The translations under genes were made by a program, and so were the position numbers. Shown here one piece after another: positions 1 through 6,777 of a stretch of 9,104 nt of DNA. Each line of letters begins with the position of its first letter. Within the stretch, counting starts at the first letter, position 1. A model generated the notes under the pieces. It was not told the DNA's origin, did not search any database, and saw nothing but the letters and a program-made list of their open reading frames with translations. The stretch lies in NCBI GenBank assembly GCA_965662575.1, contig CBFIHN010000054.1, positions 1 to 9,104 on the forward strand. Direction: 5' to 3'. This stretch comes from CBFIHN01 sp965662575 (GTDB lineage: Bacteria; Pseudomonadota; Gammaproteobacteria; Francisellales; CACEW01).

Positions 1-2
1 GT

Positions 3-398
3 AACATTGGATCAATTAGCGTTTGGCCACCTTTCAGTTATTCTGGTTCTCGTCGGTATCAAGTAGCAATGGAGAAAATACTAAATAGATTTAAACAAGA
101 ACCTCTTCCAGAAAACCTTAATTGGAGCGATGTGCTATATTTTGAAGGTGTAAATGACCTTATCCCTGTGCTTAAACCTATTAGCGGCGATAACGCCTCT
201 AATAAAGATAACTTAAGAGTCGGACGAGAGAAGTTTATGCAGATTATGAAAGACGAACTAGGAAAATACTTTGAAGTGACGGGATTAGACGAATTTTTAG
301 AGGCAGCAATTGACGAATTCAGTTATTCCCCTACACATAACTATGAACGTACATATAAAATAGAAGTTCCAGGGAGTGGCGGGGCTCCCGTTGCCTAA
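3..398 (+). CDS. Unrecognised protein, C-terminal part (cut by the left edge)
   Basis: The frame is open from the window edge to a TAA at 396-398, giving 131 visible residues. I do not recognise the family. The visible part is soluble and charged, with no membrane segment, signal peptide or lipobox. It is probably helical in the middle (around EKILNRFKQE and GREKFMQIMKDELGKYF) and ends in a Gly/Pro-rich tail (VPGSGGAPVA). An ATG at 69 could start a 109-residue protein, but no good Shine-Dalgarno sequence precedes it. The 22 codons upstream (including SVWPPFSYSGSRRYQVA) are uninterrupted and protein-like, so I favour a longer gene beginning outside the window. It converges on waaA with only 39 nt between the two stop codons. 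No function is assigned. Confidence 0.6.
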   Translation, partial: NIGSISVWPPFSYSGSRRYQVAMEKILNRFKQEPLPENLNWSDVLYFEGVNDLIPVLKPISGDNASNKDNLRVGREKFMQIMKDELGKYFEVTGLDEFLEAAIDEFSYSPTHNYERTYKIEVPGSGGAPVA

Positions 399-437
399 CT
401 AGCCCCTATGCTGAATATGAAATATCGCCTTACGCAG

Positions 438-1694
438 TTAAGTCATTGTATCTGCCACCCTATCGGCCAATCGAGCTAATGCGCCGCGGTTTTGCTGAAT
501 GACGGCTTGTGCAGCAGCAACTTGCTTTTGACAAATGTCAGGTTGTTGAAATAATGTCAGCAGATGATTGGCAAGTTGCTCAGCGTTAGCAACAATCGAT
601 ATCGCCTGCTGATTGATAAATGCCTCAGTAATTGCTTTAAAATTAAAGGTATTTGGCCCACTAAGACACGCACAACCAACCGCGGCAGGTTCCAGTATGT
701 TATGTCCGCCGTGTTTGACCAAACTACCACCGACAAAGGCAATTGGACAGGTCGCGTATAGCGCAAGCAGCTCATTATGTGTGTCACACAGATAGACTTG
801 TGTATATTCGTGTACGGACTCAGCCTGACTGCGAATGGAAAAAATAAAATCATTTTGCGAAATCAGAACAGTCAGTTCACGCGAACGATCAACATGTCGT
901 GGCGCTAAAAGTAACATGGCATCAGGGTGGTGTGTTAATAGCTGTCGATGTGCATCCAATATGGCCTGTTCTTCACCGGGATGGGTGCTGGCAGCGATCC
1001 AGCAAGGGCGACCTGCCCAAGGTCGCTTTATTTTCTCAGCTTGTTTCAATAATGCTGGTTTAATATCAATATCAAACTTGATGCTGCCATTGATACTGAT
1101 TTGATCTGGTGTTGCGCCTAGTTGCTGAAAATAGTTGGCATCAGAGGGTGCCTGAGCAGCAATATGGGTTAACTGCTGGATCATGCGTTGCGTGGTATGC
1201 TTAATTCGGCAATAGCGCGCAAATGAGCGCGCTGATAATCGGCCATTTGCTAGAATGATTGGCGCACCGTACTGCTGGCATTGATTGATTAAATTGGGCC
1301 ACAGCTCGGTTTCCATGATGATCAATAAAGTCGGCTTAATTCGCCGAATGAGCTTGTGCAATAAATAGGGTATATCATAGGGCAAATAACAAACATGAGC
1401 ATAATCAGTAAACTGTTGCTGTAAATACTTGCGTCCACTTGGCGTCATCGTGGTAACAGCAATAGCATGCTGTGGGTATTGTTGACAAAGGTGTTCAATT
1501 AAGCCCTTAGCGGCAATACTTTCGCCCAGTGAAACCGCGTGAATCCAGATTGATTGTTGGCACGTAAAGCGTCCAAAGCCTAAACGCTCATGCCAGTGGC
1601 GTAAATAATCAGGATCATTGCGGCCTTTAGACAATAGGCGTAAAAAAAATATAGGCAGAACAACCCATAGTAAAAGGGTGTAAAGCGCGCGCAT
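438..1694 (-). CDS. waaA: 3-deoxy-D-manno-octulosonic acid (Kdo) transferase
   Basis: This inner-membrane glycosyltransferase (GT-B fold, also called KdtA) moves Kdo from CMP-Kdo onto the lipid A precursor, starting the LPS inner core. The 418 residues match the usual length of about 425. Visible features in order are an N-terminal membrane anchor (about 4-22), IHAVSLGES with the expected catalytic base Glu58, TTMTPSGR (81-88), METELWPN (127-134), GSIKFDI (203-209), the nucleotide-side AASTHPGEE (234-242), and GGSLVKHGGHNILEPA (322-337). Its ATG shares one base with the stop codon of the upstream aminotransferase gene (TAATG). No separate SD is seen, so translation is probably coupled. Whether it adds one, two or more Kdo residues cannot be read from the sequence. 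The family assignment is secure. Confidence 0.96.
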   Translation of the reverse strand: MRALYTLLLWVVLPIFFLRLLSKGRNDPDYLRHWHERLGFGRFTCQQSIWIHAVSLGESIAAKGLIEHLCQQYPQHAIAVTTMTPSGRKYLQQQFTDYAHVCYLPYDIPYLLHKLIRRIKPTLLIIMETELWPNLINQCQQYGAPIILANGRLSARSFARYCRIKHTTQRMIQQLTHIAAQAPSDANYFQQLGATPDQISINGSIKFDIDIKPALLKQAEKIKRPWAGRPCWIAASTHPGEEQAILDAHRQLLTHHPDAMLLLAPRHVDRSRELTVLISQNDFIFSIRSQAESVHEYTQVYLCDTHNELLALYATCPIAFVGGSLVKHGGHNILEPAAVGCACLSGPNTFNFKAITEAFINQQAISIVANAEQLANHLLTLFQQPDICQKQVAAAQAVIQQNRGALARLADRVADTMT

Positions 1695-2869
1695 TAACGT
1701 AATGCTTTGCTGATACGATCTAGCGCTTTATCCAGGGTGTCAATATTTGTGGCATACGATAAACGTAGATAACCTGGGGTGCCATAGGCACTACCAGGAA
1801 CAATGGCAACTTCTGCCTGATCTAAAAGATGCTCTGCGAAAGCAACATCGGACGGCAAGCCTAAGGCTTGCATAGCGCCTTCAATATGCGGAAAAGCGTA
1901 AAATGCACCGGATGCTGGCGCACACTCAAACCCGGGGATTTCGTTCAAGCGCTTGACGACATGATCATGGCGTGTTTTGAAAGCCACCAGCATCTCACTT
2001 AAACAATCTTGTGGGCCATTCAGTGCCGCAACAGTTGCCGCTTGTGAAATAGAGCAGGGGGCTGACGTGCTTTGTGACTGAATTTTCTTCATGGCTTTAA
2101 CAATATATTCTGGCGCGCCAGTATAACCAATCCGCCAACCGGTCATAGCATACGCTTTTGATGCCCCGTTGATGACCGCGGTGCGCTCTTTTAATTCAGG
2201 GCAGGCATTGACGATATTACAGAACGGCTCATCAGTCCACAGAATATGTTCGTAGATATCATCTGAGATAATAAATACTTGCGGGTGCTGTAATAAAACA
2301 GTCGCCAGATCTTGGAGTTCTTTTTTACTATAGACAGCACCAGAGGGGTTAGATGGTGAATTAAGCATCAGCAACTTGGTTTTTGGTGTTATCTTTGCAG
2401 CCAGCTTCTCTGGCGTGATTTTAAGCGCATGACTTTTATCACCCACCACCTCAACTGGGACGGCACCAAAAATTTTTGCCACATCGGGGTAAGATACCCA
2501 ATAGGGCGCGGGGATAATCACTTCGTCACCTGGGTTTAAAATCGCGGCCATCACATTAAAAATGCTATGCTTTGCACCACTGGAGACGATCACTTCATGA
2601 AGTTGATAACGCAGATGGTTTTCTCGTTGAAATTTATCAACCACAGCTTGTCTGACATCTATTGTACCATCAACCAATGTATATTTGGTCTGCCCAGCTT
2701 TCATTGCGCGGATTGCCGCTTGCTGAATGTGTTCTGGCGTTGGGAAATCAGGTTCACCAGCACTTAAGCCAATAATATCTCGTCCCTGTGCACGAAGTGC
2801 TGCTGCCTTTGCTGCTGTTTGCATTGACGGGGAGGGCTTAATTGCTTGTGCGCGTTGTGAAAGTTCCAT
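1694..2869 (-). CDS. Aspartate aminotransferase, class I, subgroup I-beta (PLP enzyme)
   Basis: This cytoplasmic PLP enzyme interconverts aspartate/2-oxoglutarate and oxaloacetate/glutamate. It has 391 residues, which is normal. Visible residues are SAGEPDFPTP (36-45), SSGAK with Lys100, PYWVSYP (122-128), NSPSNPSGAVY (170-180, Asn174), SDDIYEHI (202-209, Asp203 and Tyr206), the Schiff-base Lys238 in NGASKAYAMTGWRIGY, and Arg369 in LRLSYAT, which binds the substrate alpha-carboxylate. Lys100 aligns with the lysine that contacts the distal carboxylate in the Thermus subgroup I-beta enzyme. The sequence is far closer to that bacterial type (AspB/AatA-like) than to E. coli AspC, so no gene symbol is given. 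The ATG is set by an AAGGA site seven bases upstream. It overlaps waaA by one base, so the two are co-transcribed. Some family members also use prephenate, which cannot be excluded. Confidence 0.93.
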   Translation of the reverse strand: MELSQRAQAIKPSPSMQTAAKAAALRAQGRDIIGLSAGEPDFPTPEHIQQAAIRAMKAGQTKYTLVDGTIDVRQAVVDKFQRENHLRYQLHEVIVSSGAKHSIFNVMAAILNPGDEVIIPAPYWVSYPDVAKIFGAVPVEVVGDKSHALKITPEKLAAKITPKTKLLMLNSPSNPSGAVYSKKELQDLATVLLQHPQVFIISDDIYEHILWTDEPFCNIVNACPELKERTAVINGASKAYAMTGWRIGYTGAPEYIVKAMKKIQSQSTSAPCSISQAATVAALNGPQDCLSEMLVAFKTRHDHVVKRLNEIPGFECAPASGAFYAFPHIEGAMQALGLPSDVAFAEHLLDQAEVAIVPGSAYGTPGYLRLSYATNIDTLDKALDRISKALR

Positions 2870-2876
2870 TGCTTTT

Positions 2877-2881
2877 TCCTT
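2877..2881 (-). promoter_or_regulatory. Ribosome binding site of the aminotransferase gene
   Basis: AAGGA on the minus strand ends seven bases before the ATG at 2869. It is the clearest Shine-Dalgarno sequence in the minus-strand block. It fixes this start and suggests independent translation initiation at the head of the aminotransferase-waaA pair. Confidence 0.75.
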
Positions 2882-2892
2882 TTTTGGGTAAT

Positions 2893-2913
2893 CTCACCGT
2901 TTATCCGTGTGAG
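2893..2913 (-). other. Small stem-loop in the aminotransferase leader
   Basis: CTCAC and GTGAG form a perfect 5-bp stem around an 11-base loop. It lies about 12 bases upstream of the SD of the aminotransferase gene. It is short, is not followed by a U-tract, and may have no function. Confidence 0.25.
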
Positions 2914-2936
2914 GGCTATGACACTATTGGCTATTC

Positions 2937-2973
2937 ATCAATCATCCCTGCCATAGGTAGGGTGTTTATTGAT
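2937..2973 (-). terminator. Stem-loop between the aas-like gene and the aminotransferase gene (weak terminator or mRNA-end structure)
   Basis: CCCTGCC (2946-2952) pairs with GGTAGGG (2956-2962) in a 7-bp stem with one G-T pair and an ATA triloop. An outer ATCAAT (2937-2942) and ATTGAT (2968-2973) extend it across a small internal loop. It starts nine bases past the stop codon of the aas-like gene. No run of T follows on the minus strand, so it is not a classical intrinsic terminator. A partial terminator, an RNA 3'-end stabiliser or a processing site would all fit. Confidence 0.4.
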
Positions 2974-2977
2974 TATA
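2972..2977 (-). promoter_or_regulatory. Possible -10 element for the aminotransferase-waaA pair
   Basis: A perfect TATAAT on the minus strand sits just past the end of the aas-like gene and would give a leader of roughly 95 nt. No recognisable -35 hexamer lies 16-18 bp upstream and there is no extended -10 TGn. It also overlaps the outer arm of the adjacent stem-loop. The call is weak. Confidence 0.3.
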
Positions 2978-2981
2978 TCGT

Positions 2982-5105
2982 CTAATGCGATAGTGATTCT
3001 AGTGCTATTTTTTTCGCTGCTGCAAAATCGGTTTTGCCTGTCCCTAACTTAGGAATCTGCTCAACCGGGAGATACCATTGTGGTTTCATTAAATTCAACA
3101 TATCAGATTGTGTCACTGTCATCTGTAACGTTTTTACATCCATCATACCGGCAACCAGCAAACAGACGACTTCACCTTTTTTTGCATCAGGAATTGCGGT
3201 AGCTAAAATCTCACTGTCTTGAGTAGTCATCGGTTTGATCAGCTGTTCAATCGCGCTAAGACTAACCATTTCGCCGCCTAATTTAGCAAAACGAGAGTAA
3301 CGATCTAAAATAGTAACAAAACCATCAGCATCAATTTTAGCTTTATCACCTGTTTGATAGAAACGAATACCATCGCGTTCAAAAATGACTTCAGCGGTCT
3401 TGTCTGGGTTATTAAGATAGCCTTGCATAATATGACCACCACCGACAACAAGGAGTCCAGCTTGGCCTGTTGGTAATTCTTGTAGTGTGTCTGGGTCAAC
3501 AATGCGCATAGCACAGCCTGCCAGGGCGAAACCAATCGTACCGATTTTATGTGGAATCGATTGACGTTGACTCTCGAGACGGTTAACACTAGCCACCGGG
3601 CTTAGTTCGGTGGTGCCATACCCTTCGTAAATTATTTTATCGAATTTCGCTAAAAAAGCTTCACGAACCTCTGATTGAAGCTTTTCTGCGCCGGCGATCA
3701 CATAGCGTAATGAGCGAAACCGCTCTGATTTTAGGCCACGGCTTTTGCTATATAAGCGGAAAAATGTCGACGTAGCGCAGAGGATAGTAGCTTGATATTT
3801 TTCTGCCAGTGCGCCAATAACAGTCGCATCGCGTGGATCGGGATGACAAACAACCGGCAAGCCTTCGGTCATCGGCAGTAAGCTGGCAACGGTCAGGCCA
3901 AAAGCGTGGAAAATAGGTAAGATCCCAAGAAAGACATCGGAATCTACTGCATGCATTGCTGAGGCGGCCTGTTTGATATTGATCACCATATTTTTTTCTG
4001 TCAGCATGACACCTTTGGGCTTGCCCTCGCTACCGCTGCTGAATAATATCGCGGCAACATCATTGGCATGACGGGGCGTGAGCAAATCTCTTTTAAGCAA
4101 ACAATAGGGCAGTAGCTTGACTAGCAGCAGCGTCTTTAGTAAATCAAGTTGATGCATGGTTTGTTTAATGTCTTCCAAATAAATCACGGTGGTATTGGCA
4201 AAGGCCTGACTAACCTCAAAACCTTTTTTCTTTAACGTATCAACAAAACGACGGGAGGTAATAATGGTTGTGACTGCCGCTTCCACCATTGCGCTGTCGA
4301 GTGATTCAAGAGATGCCGTGTAATTTAGATTAACCAATGTTTTTCCTAAGGCCAATAAACTCAACATACTGCTAGTCGCGGCAACACTGGGTGGTAAACA
4401 TACCCCAATATTTTGTTGACCTTGAAGCTTAGGCTTGAGCTTATTTTTGAGGGTGATCACGGCGGTTAATAAACGATGATGTGATAGCTCTACCCCTGTG
4501 CTGTCGGCAATGCTAAGGCGATTCTTACCGCGCTTAGCTTGGTGTAACCACATATCACTCAGACTAGGCAGCTTGGCTGCATAACTATCCCAGGCAGTGA
4601 CGTCCAATATTTCTAGTGCACGAGTTAAATCATGCTTTTCATCGAATGGTCTTAAACTCAACTGTAACCACTGTTGGGACAGGCGGGAATTGCTTTGTCT
4701 TAAGTGTTGTAAATTACATAGATGGCACAGGAATATCGAAGCATACTTGTTCGTTATGAGTGCTTGGTCGTGAGTCAGTACAATACCAGGATATTGATCA
4801 TCGCGATATTGTTTAACAGGCTGGATATGGCATAAACGCAATAACAGGCGCTGCCAAAAGAAATAGGTCTTCTGCGTATGCCAATAAATTGTTTTCCGCG
4901 TATATTTTTGTAGCAAGCAACCATAACGTAAATCACTATCCTGACTATAAATAATTGCTTGTTCTGGAAGTTGCGTCAGCTCAGGCTTCAGCAAGGTATA
5001 AAATTGTTGATAACGGTATTGAACGAATAACCATAATAAGCGACATCGGAAACAATAAATACCTACAATAATCAAAACAGTCAGTAAGATTATGGCCCCC
5101 ATCAT
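2982..5105 (-). CDS. Aas-like membrane acyl-ACP/acyl-CoA synthetase with a degenerate N-terminal acyltransferase region
   Basis: The 707 residues are laid out like E. coli Aas (719 aa), which joins a PlsC-type lysophospholipid acyltransferase to an acyl-ACP synthetase. The C-terminal two thirds is a full adenylate-forming enzyme: P-loop FSSGSEGKPKGV (355-366), LPIFHAFGLT (396-405), AGAEKLQ (471-477), YEGYGTTE (493-500), YQTGD (583-587), RFAKLGGEMVS (605-615) and the C-terminal catalytic Lys691 in LGTGKTD. The first 18 residues form a membrane segment. The next 140 follow Aas faintly but lack both acyltransferase motifs: no HX4D exists, and FPEGR is replaced. I infer that it activates fatty acids but does not re-acylate lysophospholipid by itself. 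The ATG at 5105 (a second follows at once) is preferred over a TTG at 5108. It starts nine bases after the mlaA stop. No clear SD is visible. Confidence 0.85.
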   Translation of the reverse strand: MMGAIILLTVLIIVGIYCFRCRLLWLFVQYRYQQFYTLLKPELTQLPEQAIIYSQDSDLRYGCLLQKYTRKTIYWHTQKTYFFWQRLLLRLCHIQPVKQYRDDQYPGIVLTHDQALITNKYASIFLCHLCNLQHLRQSNSRLSQQWLQLSLRPFDEKHDLTRALEILDVTAWDSYAAKLPSLSDMWLHQAKRGKNRLSIADSTGVELSHHRLLTAVITLKNKLKPKLQGQQNIGVCLPPSVAATSSMLSLLALGKTLVNLNYTASLESLDSAMVEAAVTTIITSRRFVDTLKKKGFEVSQAFANTTVIYLEDIKQTMHQLDLLKTLLLVKLLPYCLLKRDLLTPRHANDVAAILFSSGSEGKPKGVMLTEKNMVINIKQAASAMHAVDSDVFLGILPIFHAFGLTVASLLPMTEGLPVVCHPDPRDATVIGALAEKYQATILCATSTFFRLYSKSRGLKSERFRSLRYVIAGAEKLQSEVREAFLAKFDKIIYEGYGTTELSPVASVNRLESQRQSIPHKIGTIGFALAGCAMRIVDPDTLQELPTGQAGLLVVGGGHIMQGYLNNPDKTAEVIFERDGIRFYQTGDKAKIDADGFVTILDRYSRFAKLGGEMVSLSAIEQLIKPMTTQDSEILATAIPDAKKGEVVCLLVAGMMDVKTLQMTVTQSDMLNLMKPQWYLPVEQIPKLGTGKTDFAAAKKIALESLSH

Positions 5106-5114
5106 CAAACTAAC

Positions 5115-5858
5115 TTAAAAATCTGACTGCTGGTTATTTTGCTCAATAACATGTCCATCAACACTATATTTTTCATGCTTGATCAAATATATGAGTCGTT
5201 TCTGTCTTTGTAAGTAAGCATTGCGGGTGGCAATATAAGGATCAATGGCCGTTTCATTGATTAAATCTGCAGCAGGGATCAGACGATACGCGGTATTGGT
5301 CAGACTCAAGCCCCAAATCGCACTGCGTTCAGGAATGCTTTCAATATAAGTGGTCGGTGATAAGAAGTAATTCGGGATCATACCCAAGCTGCCAGTTAGG
5401 GTATTAGGGCCAAAAAATGGCAGTACAAAGTATGGTGATGGCCCTAGTCCCCAGCGGTCTAACGTTAAACCAAAATTTTGCGTATGGGCGGGAATGCCAG
5501 CATCAGAGGCAACATCAACTAAACCGAATAGTCCCAAGGTACTATTCAGTATAAAGCGCAAGGTATCATAAAGCGCAAATTTAAAGTTAGCTTGCAGAAC
5601 ATCATTGGCAATAGCAGACACTGTGCCGACATTATGAAATGCGTTAGTGACACCCTGGCGGATTGTGTGAGTTGTCACTAAGTGGTACACCCCAGAAACG
5701 GGGCGAACAAATGTATTCATAAAGTCATTGTTAAAGCGAAAAACTGCTTGGTTGTACGCTTTAAAGGGATCAGGGTTCTTTGCAACTTGTGTAGCACAAC
5801 CGCTCAAGGCAATAGCTGCCATTACAAAAGCACTGAGTTTAATCGTTTTATTTATCAA
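5115..5858 (-). CDS. mlaA: Outer-membrane lipoprotein MlaA (VacJ), phospholipid asymmetry maintenance
   Basis: MlaA sits with a porin in the outer membrane and removes phospholipid from the outer leaflet, handing it to periplasmic MlaC and the MlaFEDB transporter. The protein has 247 residues. A lipoprotein signal ends in the lipobox ALSGC (Cys21). Ala at +2 is compatible with outer-membrane sorting. Family motifs are NPDPFKAYNQAVFRFN (28-43), RFILNSTLGLFGLVDVA (101-117), DRWGLGPSPYFVLPFFGP (134-151) and DPYIATRNAY (206-215). The start must be the TTG at 5858: no ATG, GTG or other TTG lies just upstream in frame, and the next ATG (codon 13) would destroy the signal peptide. Its first 11 bases overlap the end of the btuF-like gene, suggesting coupled translation. 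The mlaFEDCB genes are not in this window, which is also normal in E. coli. Confidence 0.95.
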   Translation of the reverse strand: MINKTIKLSAFVMAAIALSGCATQVAKNPDPFKAYNQAVFRFNNDFMNTFVRPVSGVYHLVTTHTIRQGVTNAFHNVGTVSAIANDVLQANFKFALYDTLRFILNSTLGLFGLVDVASDAGIPAHTQNFGLTLDRWGLGPSPYFVLPFFGPNTLTGSLGMIPNYFLSPTTYIESIPERSAIWGLSLTNTAYRLIPAADLINETAIDPYIATRNAYLQRQKRLIYLIKHEKYSVDGHVIEQNNQQSDF

Positions 5859-6777
5859 AGTTTTTATGACTATCTTGATGATCAGCAGGTGATAATAACC
5901 CCTGTCGTGCGCCTTGTAAAATCTGGCATAGTTGTTTTATGCCACGCAACAGGCGCATATCATTGCGTGAAAGCAAGTCAGCTGGAATGGATTGTAGCTG
6001 ATTATTTTTTACAGCATGCAGGAAAGGCCAGCGTCGCCAATAGCTTAAATTGATATCACCTAAGGTAATAATAACCTGAGGATTTGCCTGCAGGACAGCT
6101 TCAATACTTACTTCACTGGCTGGGGTTGTTAGGTTGGCAAAAATGTTTTCCCCTCCGCATAGGGTCAACGCTTGCCCCTGTATACTCTGATTGCCAATGG
6201 TGAATAATGGGTTAGTTCCAATTTCAATAAACGTTTTAATTCGTGGTCGTTGATGTGCGTATTGTTGCTTTAAATGGTGATACTGCACAAGGAATTTTTT
6301 TGCTTGTTGATTCGCTGTATTGTCATTTCCTGTCAGCTGACCAAGCACCCGCATAATGTGAGCAATATCAGTAATTTTTTGTGGGTTTATCGTCAATACC
6401 GGAATACCTAGTTTGTGCAATGCATCTAGGCTACTTTGCGGGTTTCCCCCTTGCCAAGCAACAATCAGATTGGGTTTTAACATCAGCACTTTTTCAATGT
6501 TAATATGAGATAAATCTGATACTTGAGGTAGCTTGACAAAGCTTTTTGGATAATTGGTGTCGATACTCACCCCGACCACCTGCTTTTCAGCGCCAACCTC
6601 ATACAATAGTTCGGCAATATCTGGCGTTAAAGCAATAATACGCTGTGCCGGCTTACTTAAGGTTAATTGCCCCGCCTTAGGGTTGCTGTCTTCTATTGAT
6701 GCTGTTGCCAGTGAAAAACCTAGTACATAGAGTAAAAATGTACCGACGAATCTCAAGACCTGCGATTTAACATCCAC
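5848..6777 (-). CDS. btuF: Periplasmic corrinoid (vitamin B12) binding protein, BtuF-like
   Basis: This is a substrate-binding protein of the class III (BtuF/FhuD/TroA) fold that in E. coli delivers cobalamin to the BtuC2D2 ABC transporter. The 309 residues begin with a non-lipoprotein signal peptide (about 1-27, likely cleavage after ATA or ATAS). BtuF-like signatures are RIIALTPDIAELLYEVGA (46-63), VVGVSIDTNYP (67-77), INIEKVLMLKPNLIVAWQGGNP (92-113, read as IEKVL plus KPNLIVAWQGGN), GTNPLFTIGNQSIQ (187-200) and CGGENIF (207-213). Cys207 and Cys284 match the disulfide pair of E. coli BtuF. The start is a GTG that shares one base with the ampD stop (TAGTG); no in-frame ATG is near. No btuC, btuD or btuB lies alongside, so the partner transporter must be elsewhere. 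A related corrinoid or haem ligand cannot be excluded. Confidence 0.87.
   Translation of the reverse strand: MDVKSQVLRFVGTFLLYVLGFSLATASIEDSNPKAGQLTLSKPAQRIIALTPDIAELLYEVGAEKQVVGVSIDTNYPKSFVKLPQVSDLSHINIEKVLMLKPNLIVAWQGGNPQSSLDALHKLGIPVLTINPQKITDIAHIMRVLGQLTGNDNTANQQAKKFLVQYHHLKQQYAHQRPRIKTFIEIGTNPLFTIGNQSIQGQALTLCGGENIFANLTTPASEVSIEAVLQANPQVIITLGDINLSYWRRWPFLHAVKNNQLQSIPADLLSRNDMRLLRGIKQLCQILQGARQGLLSPADHQDSHKNFDK

Noticed and set aside
69..71. ATG at 69 as the true start of the left-edge gene
   Set aside because: The frame stays open to the window edge, and there is no convincing SD before this ATG. It is kept only as an alternative.
557..1104. Several overlapping short frames on both strands
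   Set aside because: All lie inside waaA, whose own frame carries the family motifs through this region. They are low-complexity by-products.
3305..3589. Open frame of 94 codons on the minus strand within the aas-like gene
   Set aside because: It overlaps the conserved adenylation motifs in another frame of the same strand and has no start signal or recognisable content.
2982..5105. Frameshift or gene decay as the cause of the odd N-terminal part of the aas-like protein
   Set aside because: The frame is continuous, the length matches intact Aas, and the altered region keeps a membrane segment and a faint Aas-like pattern. This suggests divergence rather than recent breakage.
5820..5822. ATG at codon 13 as the start of mlaA
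   Set aside because: It would leave only eight residues before the lipobox cysteine, with no basic N-terminal region, so export would fail. The TTG at 5858 gives a normal lipoprotein signal.
5682..6053. Open frame of 123 codons on the plus strand
   Set aside because: It lies antisense to mlaA and the btuF-like gene, both of which carry clear family motifs. It is a shadow frame.
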